A DNA stretch of 64,000 nt from Mesorhizobium sp. WSM3859 (lineage in GTDB: Bacteria > Pseudomonadota > Alphaproteobacteria > Rhizobiales > Rhizobiaceae). The position numbers and the translations under genes are program-made. Within the stretch, counting starts at the first letter, position 1; the number at the start of each line of letters is the position of its first letter. Under the pieces are notes generated by a model, which was not told the origin of the DNA, searched no databases, and saw only the letters and a list, made by a program, of their open reading frames with translations. The stretch lies in assembly GCF_002295065.1 (NCBI RefSeq), contig NZ_NSGG01000016.1, positions 62,001 through 126,000 on the forward strand, in the 5' to 3' direction. This document shows, one piece after another, positions 8,393 to 16,657 of this stretch.

Positions 8393-9850
8393 CCGGGTCC
8401 CGGCGGCTCAAACCGCTCGTACGGCATGGGTGCGCGCCAGATCTACGAATCGCTTCGCGAGCAGATCCTCAGAGGCGTCTACGACACTGGCAGCCAACTG
8501 CCCTCCTCACGTGGCCTCGCCGAGGAACTTGGAGTCTCGCGAACGACCGTCACCGCTGCCTACGAGCAGCTGGCGGCGGAAGGTTTCATCGACGTCCGTC
8601 AAGGCGCTCGCCATCGTGTCGCATCGTCGCTGATCGGACCTGAGCTAACCGCCAATCCCCCAAAACGGGCCGGCCCGGGTCACTTGTCAAACTATGGCGA
8701 ACGGCTGCGTGGCACTCCGCGCTGGCCGGATTACCTGCCCAACACGCTGAAGATCGATTTCCGATATGGCGACCTGGCGCCCTCAGATTTTCCGGCACCG
8801 GTTTGGAAGCGCGCGATGAACGCGGCGATGGCGCAGCGGCCGGCACGGCTCGCCTACGACCATCCGTGCGGTTCGCGCCGGCTGCGCCAGGCGCTTCAGG
8901 GCTATCTCTGGCGCGCCCGTACTGTGCGCTGCGACCCTGAGCAAATCGTCATCGTCAATGGTTCGCAGCAGGGGCTCGATCTCTGCGCGCGCCTGCTGCT
9001 CGACCCAGGGGACAGCTTCGTCATCGAGGACCCCTGCTACAGGATGGCACGCCAGGTCTTTGCCAGTACAGGTGCCACGCCGGTTCCCATCGAGGTCGAC
9101 GAGCACGGCATGCAGACGGAGCAACTGGCGGGGCTCGCGGCCAGGCTGGCCTATGCGACGCCGTCCCATCAGTTTCCGCTCGGCGGAGTCATGCCGATCG
9201 CGCGGCGGCATCAGCTTCTGGAATGGGCGCGGGACGAGGGCGCTTACGTCATCGAGGACGACTACGACAGCGAATATCGCTACGATATCAGCCCCGTTCC
9301 CCCGCTGCACAGCCTGGAGGATCATGCGGCCGTCATCTACCTAGGCACCATCTCCAAGACGCTCTCGCCGATGCTGCGCATCGGCTATCTCGTCGTCCCG
9401 GTGGAATTGCAGCAGGTTTTCGAAACCGCCAAGCAGTTTGCCGACCGGCATTCTCCGATGGCCGAGCAGGAGTCATTGGCCTCTCTGATCGAGAGCGGCA
9501 GCTATGAAAACCATGTGCGCCGCGTGCGTCGCCTCAACGGCGAGCGCCGGGAGATGTTGCTGACCACCATGAAACGGAGTTTTCTAGATAGGATCGAAGT
9601 CCAGGGGGCAGAGGCTGGACTGCACGTCGTCATATGGTTCAACGACCTGCCGCGATCGCGCGAAACGGCATTGGTCGAAGCCGCGCAACACGCGGGTCTA
9701 GGTCTGCACCCCATTTCGCCGCTTTACCATCGGCAGTCGGGAGCAGGCGAGGCCGATCGCGTCGGGCTTGTCATGGGCTATTCCGCCTTGAGCATCCGGC
9801 AGATCGAAAAAGGCGTCGAGATGCTGCGGGACGTCGTCGCTCAACTCTGA
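8381..9850 (+). CDS. MocR-type (GntR-HTH/aminotransferase-like) regulator
   Basis: Transcription factor with an N-terminal winged helix and a C-terminal fold-type I aminotransferase-like domain that binds PLP. Residues ~15-80 form the GntR helix-turn-helix (QIYESLREQILRG, GSQLPSSRGLAEELGVSRTT). The large domain has VNGSQQGLDLCARLLLDPGD, VIEDDYDSEYRYD and GTISKTLSPMLRIGYLV with the PLP lysine in SKT. The ATG at 8381 follows gggaggaaaag and gives 489 residues, the usual length; an open frame upstream to 8060 has no conserved content. PdxR-like or a regulator of the LysE exporter at 12140 are both possible. A nodD remnant abuts its 3' end. Confidence 0.88.
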   Translation: MVQFPGPGGSNRSYGMGARQIYESLREQILRGVYDTGSQLPSSRGLAEELGVSRTTVTAAYEQLAAEGFIDVRQGARHRVASSLIGPELTANPPKRAGPGHLSNYGERLRGTPRWPDYLPNTLKIDFRYGDLAPSDFPAPVWKRAMNAAMAQRPARLAYDHPCGSRRLRQALQGYLWRARTVRCDPEQIVIVNGSQQGLDLCARLLLDPGDSFVIEDPCYRMARQVFASTGATPVPIEVDEHGMQTEQLAGLAARLAYATPSHQFPLGGVMPIARRHQLLEWARDEGAYVIEDDYDSEYRYDISPVPPLHSLEDHAAVIYLGTISKTLSPMLRIGYLVVPVELQQVFETAKQFADRHSPMAEQESLASLIESGSYENHVRRVRRLNGERREMLLTTMKRSFLDRIEVQGAEAGLHVVIWFNDLPRSRETALVEAAQHAGLGLHPISPLYHRQSGAGEADRVGLVMGYSALSIRQIEKGVEMLRDVVAQL

Positions 9851-9851
9851 G

Positions 9852-10045
9852 ACGCTTACGGTTTCCGCGCGCGGGTAGGCCACGTTCGAGGGTGGTAATC
9901 GTAAACATTTCATCATCGAAATAATTGTGCAGGCGGGCAACGGCCGCGCTCATGGCGGGCTGACTTGGATTGATCTGCTTGCCGCCCCGTGAGGTTGCGC
10001 TCGGTCGGTGCGTCGCACGACCAGGAGGTCAGATCAAGGGCTTTG
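9852..10045 (-). pseudogene. nodD 5' remnant (module copy B)
   Basis: About 195 bases match the first third of nodD1 (14565-14763) on the minus strand. The readable part is MSAAVARLHNYFDDEMFTI, the NodD helix-turn-helix exit (MSAAVARLRDFFNDELFTM in nodD1). The 5' end has small deletions (the LLTERN region) and no start codon. It stands divergent from nod box B as intact nodD1 stands to its box. Confidence 0.85.
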
Positions 10046-10053
10046 TCTCATCT

Positions 10054-10101
10054 ATCCGCAACGTGGATGCTTGTCATCGAAACAATCGATTTTGCCGATT
10101 G
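10054..10101 (+). promoter_or_regulatory. nod box B, upstream of the nodA remnant and nodB
   Basis: ATCCGCAACGTGGATGC, then ATCGAAACAATCGATTTTGC and CGATT, give a good nod box with one deviation (TTTTGCC for TTTTACC). It is the only recognisable NodD site before nodB, lying ~790 bases from the nodB start with an unrelated ~240-base stretch and a dead nodA in between. Confidence 0.88.
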
Positions 10102-10352
10102 GACAGGACGTCCCATAGGAAGAATTCGAGGATGCAGCCCCAAAGGGATTGTCGATGTATGCGTTGGCTCCGAGGAGCATTTTCTGGTGTGTGCCTCCTG
10201 GTCTGCGCCGAACTTTAAGCGAGCCGATCCGCTTTTCGAGCAGGTTCGTCGGTGATCGGCGCAAGCTGCATCGCGCCGGTTCTTAGCCACAAGCTCCCTT
10301 AGGGTAGCGTAGGCGTCTACCTCAAGGATCAACAACAAGTTGAGGTTTTCCC

Positions 10353-10897
10353 ATGCGCTCCCAAGGACGGTGGAGGTTGTGCTTGGGAAAAAGTTGCAAG
10401 TGGCCGATCATGTCGAACTCTCCGACTTCTTCCGAAAAAACCTATCGAGGGACTGATCCTTTAATGGAAAGCTATTCGCAGCCGTTCGAAGTTGGGCTGG
10501 GGCTTCGGCCTAACGGCTACGACGCGCTGGGCGTCACGGCTCACTTGGGCCTGTTGCGCCGCCATCAGGATCGGCGAGGCTGATTTCTTGGCGGGAGAAT
10601 TCGGGTTGGACGCGATGCGTCCGCATCTTGATCGACTCGGAATCAGCAATTCATTTTGTGTGCCATATCCAGGGCTTTCGCCACGGTGGGGCACGCGCTG
10701 CGGAACCAATTTGAGAGGTCCTGCGGAAACGGCGTGGCGGCTATTGCGTCTACGTTCGCATACGATCCCACTCCGGAGTGCCGAACCTCGACCTGCCGTC
10801 TCGCGCGTTGAGCACGTGCTCTCGTGGCTATGCCGATTGCGCGGCCGATGAGCAAATGGCCGGTACAACAATTGACCGGAAGGATCCAGAGCTATGA
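10353..10897 (+). pseudogene. nodA pseudogene ahead of nodB
   Basis: The full length of nodA is traceable. It opens MRSQGRWRLC and then loses the frame around codon 13. Later pieces match in other frames (ALGVTAHLGLLRR for GVHGVAAHLGVLRR; a GLDAMRPHLDRLGIS stretch for GLYGVRPDLEGLGIA), and the last bases are gatccagagctatga as in nodA. Several small deletions and stops make it inactive. Its stop overlaps the nodB ATG (ATGA), which preserves the classic nodAB junction. Confidence 0.9.
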
Positions 10898-11553
10898 AAC
10901 ATCATGATGAAAGATGGGAGGTGCAGAGTGAATGCGCTGATGGAACCGCCCGTCGGAGCGTTTATCTGACGTTTGACGACGGTCCCGATCCATTCTTCAC
11001 GCCACAGATACTCGATGTGCTGGCGCAAAATGGGGTGCCGGCGACTTTCTTCGTCATCGGTGCCTGTGCCGCAGAGCACCCGGATCTCATCCAGCGAATG
11101 ATCGCAGAAGGGCACGAGGTAGGCAACCACACGATGTCTCATCCAGATCTGTCCAAATGCGACTTGGGTGAAGTGCAACGTGAGGTATTTGAGGCCAACT
11201 GTGCCATTATGGCAGCATGCCCGCAGGCCTCGATCCGCTACATTCGCGCGCCATACGGCGCCTGGAGCGAAGAAGTGTTCACTGCGTCAGAGATCGCCGG
11301 GCTGGCCGCCCTTCATTGGTCGATAGACCCAAAAGACTGGTCGCGCCCCGGCACCGACGCGATCGTCGATGCAGTGCTCGCCGCGGTCCGGCCCGGTGCA
11401 ATCGTGCTCTTGCACGACGGTTGCCCTCCCGACGAGTCGAGACGGAGCGCTCAAGCCAGTTTGCGCCACCAGACCGTTATGGCGCTGTCCAATCTGATTC
11501 CGGCATTACATGCCTGCGGATATGAAATTCGCTCCCTTCCAGAACATCACTGA
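10894..11553 (+). CDS. nodB: NodB, chitooligosaccharide deacetylase
   Basis: NodB removes the N-acetyl group from the non-reducing terminal GlcNAc of the NodC product, making the amine that NodA acylates. The 219-residue polysaccharide deacetylase (CE4) has YLTFDDGPDP (catalytic and metal Asp), GHEVGNHTMSHPDL (the metal HxxxH), YIRAPYGAW (motif 3), HWSIDPKDW and IVLLHDG. The ATG overlaps the stop of the dead nodA. It is the only intact nodB in the window. A nodC remnant follows, so this is what is left of a nodABC copy; expression probably comes from nod box B. Confidence 0.96.
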   Translation: MKHHDERWEVQSECADGTARRSVYLTFDDGPDPFFTPQILDVLAQNGVPATFFVIGACAAEHPDLIQRMIAEGHEVGNHTMSHPDLSKCDLGEVQREVFEANCAIMAACPQASIRYIRAPYGAWSEEVFTASEIAGLAALHWSIDPKDWSRPGTDAIVDAVLAAVRPGAIVLLHDGCPPDESRRSAQASLRHQTVMALSNLIPALHACGYEIRSLPEHH

Positions 11554-11589
11554 AATGCCGGATTGGACCCGCTCCCCGTCCTTCTCGCC

Positions 11590-11745
11590 CATGAAGGCTT
11601 GCAGGCCGTTTACGCCCTGCGCACAAGCACTCCGTCCAAAAATCGGACGAACTCCGACTGTTGGCTAAGCGTGGACAGTTGTTCTCACCTGCCACAATGA
11701 GGACCCGCGCACGCTCTCGGCATTGCCTGGCATCCCCGACAGGCT
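11590..11745 (+). pseudogene. nodC 5' remnant after nodB
   Basis: Downstream of nodB, ~155 bases align with nodC codons ~20-70. The clearest part, cacaatgagg...gcacgctctcgg.ttgcctggc, corresponds to the nodC bases for YNEAPRTLSDCLAS. Earlier, ggccgtttacgccctgc corresponds to aggtgctttataccctgc. Reading frames are broken and the glycosyltransferase core is absent. Bases 11746-12139 show no gene I recognise; a minus-strand frame there looks mildly coding but resembles nothing I know. Confidence 0.6.
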
Positions 11746-12139
11746 CTCCTCGAGGTTGTTTTAACATGGCTCATTTTGCGTTAGATCAATTCATTGGGCT
11801 TGCCGGAGGCCTATACAGCGCATTCCTCCGTGATCGCGGCCCACAAGGTTTGGGAATCTAGCCGCCGTTGCCGTTATGCGGGATGTCCCCACCGCTCGGC
11901 TGCGAAGGACGCAGGCTGTTCCCCGACTCGCCCACCCGGCTGCGGATCTGTCCCTGATCGGATCCGTCTTTCGGTCCACTGGACCACGTCGATAGCTTCT
12001 GACTGGCCGTTTCCAGCAGGTCAGATTGCCGGTAGCTGAGTGGTAACGCAAGGAGGGCCTTGCAGCGAGCGAGCGGGCATCTGACCGAGAGATCGCCCGC
12101 TCTCGTCCCAAATGATCGTGAACCTCGTCGGAATCGACC

Positions 12140-12793
12140 ATGATGCCAGAACTGACCCCATTCGCCCTGTATCTCGCCGCGGCCTTCATGCTCGCCATCA
12201 CGCCAGGTCCGGGCATCTTCTACGTTGCCGCGCGCACGCTCGCCGGCGGTCGTCCGGAAGGTATCGCTTCCAGCTTCGGCACCGGGGTAGGGGGCATGAT
12301 CCACGTCCTCGCCGCAAGCTTAGGTGTTTCCGCGATCGTGCTCGGGAGCTCGGAACTGTTCTCTGCATTAAAGCTGTTCGGCGCGGTCTACCTCGTCTGG
12401 CTCGGCTTTCGCACCTTTCAAGCCGCCCGCCGCAACGGAGCGACCGGCGGCAATGACGGCGACCGGGTGAGTCCAGTCGGACCTCGGCGGGCATTTCGTG
12501 AAGGGGTGCTGGTCGAGGCTCTCAACCCGAAGACGGCAGCGTTTTTTTTAGCCTTCCTTCCGCAGTTCGTGAACCCGAGCGCAGGGTTCGTAGCTCTGCA
12601 ATTCGTAGTGCTTGGCTCCTTGTCGATTGCACTCAACACGCTTGCCGACATCGTGGTTGCCTTCCTGGCCAGCGGCATTCAAGACGGCGCGGCAGCGCGT
12701 CCCGGGTTGATCCGCCGCCTAAGGGAAGCGTCGGGCGGCGCGATGATCGCGCTGGGCGTCGGCCTCGCTCTGGCGAAGCACCCGGCTGCCTGA
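12140..12793 (+). CDS. LysE/RhtB-family amino-acid exporter
   Basis: Inner-membrane exporter of amino acids or similar small molecules. The 217-residue protein has six hydrophobic segments and the family marks ITPGPGIFYVAARTLAGGRPEG (first loop), LKLFGAVYLVWLGFRTF and EALNPKTAAFFLAFLPQFV. Start at the first of two consecutive ATGs. LysE genes are often paired with MocR-type regulators. Here one lies 2.3 kb upstream with the nodB module between, so the module may have split an older pair. Substrate unknown. Confidence 0.88.
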   Translation: MMPELTPFALYLAAAFMLAITPGPGIFYVAARTLAGGRPEGIASSFGTGVGGMIHVLAASLGVSAIVLGSSELFSALKLFGAVYLVWLGFRTFQAARRNGATGGNDGDRVSPVGPRRAFREGVLVEALNPKTAAFFLAFLPQFVNPSAGFVALQFVVLGSLSIALNTLADIVVAFLASGIQDGAAARPGLIRRLREASGGAMIALGVGLALAKHPAA

Positions 12794-12990
12794 ATTTTGA
12801 ATCCGATCGGTTGGGCGTCTCTGCGGGTTGGCGCGTTAGCTTGCGCAAGCAGCTGCACCACAGTGAGAGAAGCGTGAGCTCGACCGACTCGTCTCCCGCA
12901 TGAAGATCATTTCGGCCCTCGCGTATGAACGCACGATAGAAGACAAGTCAGCCGGCAATGGCACCCGTTTCATGGAAGGAAAACCAACCC

Positions 12991-13803
12991 ATGCGCCAAG
13001 CATCGCCCCGCTTTGCACTCGATCATATGGCGACACCCGGACTTGACGTTGGGGCACTTTTCGCTTTTGCCCGCGACCAGGGGCTGACCGACGTCCAGAT
13101 CCGCTGCCAGCCGCGCAACAATACGATTGCACTCGGCATCCCGGCGGCAGACGTCCGCTCTGCCGCCGCCGAAACAGGCGTTGGGATTATTTCCGTCAAT
13201 GCCTTGCAGCGCTTCAATGAGTGGACACCAGCCCGCAAGGCCGAGGCGAGCAAACTCGCCGATTATGCGGCGGCCTGCGGAGCCCAGATGCTCATGCTGG
13301 TGCCGGTCAACGACGGCTCCTGGCCCGCCAATGGCGAGCACCGGGGCGATCTCCGCACCGCCTTGAAGGCGCTCAAGCCGATCCTCCAGTCGCGCGGCCT
13401 GATCGGTCTCATCGAGCCGCTGGGCTTCCAAACCTGCTCGCTTCGATCGAAGAACGAAGCGGCTAAGGCCATCGCCGCTATTGATGGCCAATCGGTCTTC
13501 CGGCTCGTGCACGACACGTTCCACCACACGCTCGCCGGGGAGACGTTCTTCTCCTGCGAGCTGACCGGTCTTGTGCACATTTCAAGAGTGAACGATCCAA
13601 TCCACTGGATTTACCCGGATCGCGTCCTGGCCGGTTCCGACAATGGCAGCCAGACCCGGGCGCTGCTTGATGGCGGTTATGGGGGTCCCTTCTCATTCGC
13701 ACCGTTTGTCGATGCAGCCCACCCGCTCGACGACTTCGCAGGCGCACTTGCCGCAAGCATCGATCTAGTCCGAGACGGGCTATTGACGCGACTGGCGGCC
13801 TGA
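12991..13803 (+). CDS. IolI-like sugar isomerase/epimerase (TIM barrel)
   Basis: A 270-residue xylose-isomerase-like TIM barrel, closest in layout to IolI (2-keto-myo-inositol isomerase) and MocC-type proteins of inositol/rhizopine use. Probable metal ligands are seen in LIEPLGF (Glu), LVHDTFHH (Asp/His) and GLVHISRV (His). At the fourth position, where relatives have a Glu (SFEPF-like), this protein reads GGPFSFAPF with Ala at ~237, so activity may be reduced or lost. The ATG at 12991 follows ggaaaacc. Its last 24 bases overlap the 3' end of nodD1 tail to tail. Confidence 0.75.
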   Translation: MRQASPRFALDHMATPGLDVGALFAFARDQGLTDVQIRCQPRNNTIALGIPAADVRSAAAETGVGIISVNALQRFNEWTPARKAEASKLADYAAACGAQMLMLVPVNDGSWPANGEHRGDLRTALKALKPILQSRGLIGLIEPLGFQTCSLRSKNEAAKAIAAIDGQSVFRLVHDTFHHTLAGETFFSCELTGLVHISRVNDPIHWIYPDRVLAGSDNGSQTRALLDGGYGGPFSFAPFVDAAHPLDDFAGALAASIDLVRDGLLTRLAA

Positions 13804-14763
13804 GACGCGGGAGTGAATTTGGGGGTGCCTGCGGCGCCCTTTGGCGTCCGGCGGAGAAGTCATTCGAGACGCCTCCTGTAACAACACCTCTCGCATCCAG
13901 ATGCTTGCCGGATCGCTGTTGTGAGGGGCGGGCCATTGGACGGCCTCAGTGAATGCGGGAAGCGGCAGCGGAAGTTCGACGATCCGCAGGGGCAAGGTTT
14001 TTTCGAAATATTTGACCAGCCGGAAGGGCATGCTCGCTATACGAGCTGTGCCTGAGACCATCGGCGGGATCATGCTGAAGGCCTGTACTACGATCTCGAC
14101 ACGTCTCTTGAGACCATGCTCAAGCAAAAACCGTTCCTCCATGGATGGCGTCAGCGCATGGCCGAACTTGACCGCAACGTGCCTCATGGACATGTAGCTC
14201 TCGAAGGTAAGCTGCCCTGGAAGCTGCTTGTTCGTGGGGCAGCCCACGCACACGAGTGTCTCGTCGAACAGCGCCCCTCTTGGATGCGCGCTCGACATGA
14301 ACAATTCCGGACAAATCAGGAAATCGACGTCGCCGCGCCGGAGAAGCTCATCCGGATCGTCGTCGAGCGGCAGCAATTCGAAGCTGACGGCGGGTGCTTC
14401 GCGTGCAACACGCTCCACGACCTTTTCAAAAAACACGAGTGTGACGAAATCGGAAAGAACGATCCTGAAGCGGCGATCGGATTGAGCCGGGTTAAACGGA
14501 TCCCAAGAAATAATCGAGGATTGGATTTTCAGGAGTGCGCCGCGAACTGCGGGGGCGAGTGTTTCCGCACGCTGTGTTAGAACACGTTCGCGTCCGCTCA
14601 TCGTAAACAGTTCATCGTTGAAAAAATCGCGCAGCCGGGCGACGGCCGCGCTCATGGCCGGCTGACTAAGGTTGATGCTGTTTGCCGCCGCCGTGAGGTT
14701 GCGCTCGGTCAGCAGTGCGTCGAGCACGACGAGGAGGTTCAGATCAAGGCCCTTGAAGCGCAT
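13780..14763 (-). CDS. nodD1: NodD, LysR-type flavonoid-responsive activator
   Basis: NodD binds nod boxes and activates nod operons when bound to plant flavonoids. Residues 1-65 form the LysR helix-turn-helix (RFKGLDLNLLVVLDALLTER, NLTAAANSINLSQPAMSAAV). The effector domain follows (DFVTLVFFEKVVERVAREAP, LLPLDDDPDELLRRGDVDFL). The ATG at 14763 gives the standard start; twelve bases separate it from nod box C, which it probably also occupies for autoregulation. After EASRM, where nodD2 stops, this copy reads on for 26 residues rich in Arg/Ser. The tail looks like a lost stop codon and overlaps the gene at 12991-13803. Confidence 0.95.
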   Translation of the reverse strand: MRFKGLDLNLLVVLDALLTERNLTAAANSINLSQPAMSAAVARLRDFFNDELFTMSGRERVLTQRAETLAPAVRGALLKIQSSIISWDPFNPAQSDRRFRIVLSDFVTLVFFEKVVERVAREAPAVSFELLPLDDDPDELLRRGDVDFLICPELFMSSAHPRGALFDETLVCVGCPTNKQLPGQLTFESYMSMRHVAVKFGHALTPSMEERFLLEHGLKRRVEIVVQAFSMIPPMVSGTARIASMPFRLVKYFEKTLPLRIVELPLPLPAFTEAVQWPAPHNSDPASIWMREVLLQEASRMTSPPDAKGRRRHPQIHSRVSGRQSRQ

Positions 14764-14774
14764 GGCTTTCAATT

Positions 14775-14822
14775 ATCCATAGCGTGGATGCTCGCGATCT
14801 AAACAATCGATTTTACCAAACT
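14775..14822 (+). promoter_or_regulatory. nod box C, divergent from nodD1
   Basis: ATCCATAGCGTGGATGC, then ATCTAAACAATCGATTTTAC and CAAACT: a near-perfect nod box, identical to box A over most of its length. Downstream lie a truncated nodA and, 500 bases on, nolL, which it most likely drives. Confidence 0.92.
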
Positions 14823-14878
14823 TCCAGGGCGCTGCATAGATGACCGCACCTGAGATGCACCCGATCACGCCACTGCAC

Positions 14879-15135
14879 AGCGTAGCGGCTCACTTGGACC
14901 CTCACGATCGGCGAGGTTGATTTCTTGGTAGGCGAACTCGGATTGTACAACGGTGCATCCGGATCTTGAGAGACTCGGAATGAACCATTCTATCCGCGTC
15001 ATGCGTCTGGTACCGCAGCAGCCTGACATTCCATTCGCTTTCGGCGCGGTTCGGCACGCGCCGTGGAACCACCTTGAGAGGTTCTGCACAGACGGCCTGG
15101 CGGCCATAGTGCCGCGCGTTCGCGTCTTCGCACAT
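14879..15135 (+). pseudogene. nodA internal fragment upstream of nolL
   Basis: The sequence matches nodA from codon ~64 on: gtagcggctcacttgg, then ggtgcatccggatcttgaga (GVRPDLE), cattccattcgctttcggcg (PFAFG) and the region of RHALRNHVGRFCRKGL. The nodA 5' end is deleted (the bases before it match the leader between nod box A and nodA), the frame is shifted, and similarity ends near 15135. Bases 15136-15319 hold nothing I recognise. Confidence 0.85.
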
Positions 15136-15319
15136 GATCGCGACCGCCACTGCGATCGAGGTAGCGATCAGGCACTGAGATTTTGTCGCTCGCTTGCAGC
15201 CAGTCGCCCCACAATACCCTGCCCGATCCCCGTCACTTTCGATCCTTTGGGCCGAAACTGGCGCGCTCGCCGTGCCCGCAAACGGCAAGTAGCAACTGCG
15301 ATAGATAGGCTGGCATCTG

Positions 15320-16441
15320 ATGCTTGATGACCTAACAGTCGGAGCGAAGGCACGCGGCTCGCGCCCAGCAGGAACAAACAACCGAGACCCAAGCTTTGAT
15401 TTCGCCAAAGGTATACTCATTACTTTGGTGATAATTGGGCATTTATTACAATACTGCATTTATCGAGGCACTGACGCCTTCTGGCTGTCCCCGTATTTCA
15501 AGTCGATATACATATTTCATATGCCTCTCTTTATGGCGATAAGCGGCTATCTCTCTTCTGGGGCAATTTTGCGAAAACCGTTCATTCAAGGGGTCGGCAA
15601 TCGAGCAACCCAGTTACTGCTGCCAATGCTTTTTTGGTGTGTGTTGATTTGGACGCTAAAGTCCACCGTGATGGTTCCGGCGAAGAGTTTAACTGATGGA
15701 TTCTTGGATCTGTTGAACGAGGTCATTGGAACATACTGGTTCATATGGGCAGCGTTTATTTCGTTCATCTTGGTTAAGTTTTTTACAACTTTCAATCGTC
15801 TATCGATGTGGATCATAGGCGCATCTGCAATTGCGATCGCAATCGCCCCCATCACATCATCGATAATCCCGTCGTTAAGATACACATACCCATTTTATTG
15901 TTTGGGGTTCTTCTTTGCCCAAACGAGTGGATGGAAGGAAAGGTTCATCTGGACGCATAAACCAGTTTTTTTGTTTTTACTCTCCGTTACCGCTTTCATA
16001 TGCTTCCTATGGTGGGATAAGCAGACCTACGCCTTCAACAATCACGTGTTAATCAATGATGAACGGTCAGCTAAACAAGTATTTCTGATGTTCGCCGGCT
16101 CGGCAGCGGCTTCTGCTGTGGCAGTGCAGTTTATGTTGCAATGCTGGAGAATTGTCCATTCGACCAGAATAGCTCGCTTTGTCGCGGTCGAGCTTGGTCA
16201 GAGCACGCTGCTGCTTTATCTGGTTCAGGGTGCCGTGTTTCGCCTCACGGATTTCATACAGTTTGGAGAAGTCTGGAATCTCACGACCAGAATCGCGTTC
16301 GCAAGTATTCTTGGAGTGGCCATTGTCGTCACAGCGATGGCAATTCGCAAGATTGCGCGCGACCTTGGATATGTGTCGCAGATCGTTGTCGGGGCGCCGC
16401 CACGCCCAAGTCTGCTCAAACCTCAATCTGTAATCAATTAG
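15320..16441 (+). CDS. nolL: NolL-like Nod-factor O-acetyltransferase
   Basis: Integral-membrane acyltransferase-3 family protein. In mesorhizobia NolL adds an acetyl group to the fucose at the reducing end of the Nod factor. The 373-residue protein opens with the family signature DPSFDFAKGILITLVIIGHL (the HL/His is the presumed catalytic site) and IYIFHMPLFMAISGYL (His after F), followed by about nine further membrane segments. The base composition is clearly more AT-rich than its neighbours, suggesting separate arrival. It lies after nod box C and between two inverted nodA fragments. NodX, a related acetyltransferase, is the alternative. Confidence 0.82.
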   Translation: MLDDLTVGAKARGSRPAGTNNRDPSFDFAKGILITLVIIGHLLQYCIYRGTDAFWLSPYFKSIYIFHMPLFMAISGYLSSGAILRKPFIQGVGNRATQLLLPMLFWCVLIWTLKSTVMVPAKSLTDGFLDLLNEVIGTYWFIWAAFISFILVKFFTTFNRLSMWIIGASAIAIAIAPITSSIIPSLRYTYPFYCLGFFFAQTSGWKERFIWTHKPVFLFLLSVTAFICFLWWDKQTYAFNNHVLINDERSAKQVFLMFAGSAAASAVAVQFMLQCWRIVHSTRIARFVAVELGQSTLLLYLVQGAVFRLTDFIQFGEVWNLTTRIAFASILGVAIVVTAMAIRKIARDLGYVSQIVVGAPPRPSLLKPQSVIN

Positions 16442-16461
16442 CCACGTGAAAAATTCGTTTC

Positions 16462-16606
16462 ATCGCTCCGGACCTATCCGATCAACTGTTGTGCACACCG
16501 GCCATTCGCTCATCTGCCGCGCAATCGGCATAAACACGACGAGCACGACCTCCACACGCGTGGGCGGCAGGTCGGATACAACACCTCTGAGTTGGACCGT
16601 ACGCGA
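16462..16606 (-). pseudogene. nodA 3' fragment, inverted, after nolL
   Basis: Read on the minus strand, this is the last ~50 codons of nodA with drift. It has ccacccacgcgtgtggaggt where nodA has ccacgcgagtcgacgacg, then gatgagcgaatggccggtgt (MSxWPAG) and the gaccg..ccgga end. It points toward nolL, opposite to the nodA fragment at 14879, so nolL is bracketed by inverted nodA pieces. Confidence 0.75.
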
Positions 16607-16652
16607 ACGCACACAATGGTCGCGATGACAAGCAACCACGTTACGGACGGAT
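16607..16652 (-). promoter_or_regulatory. Degenerate nod box divergent from nodD2
   Basis: On the minus strand the site keeps ATCCG.CCGTAACGTGGTTG and CTTGTCATCG, as in nod box B, but the AAACAATC-ATTTTACC part is reduced to cgaccattg. NodD binding is doubtful. Its place between nodD2 and a nodA fragment matches the other modules. Confidence 0.6.
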
Positions 16653-16657
16653 GAGGC

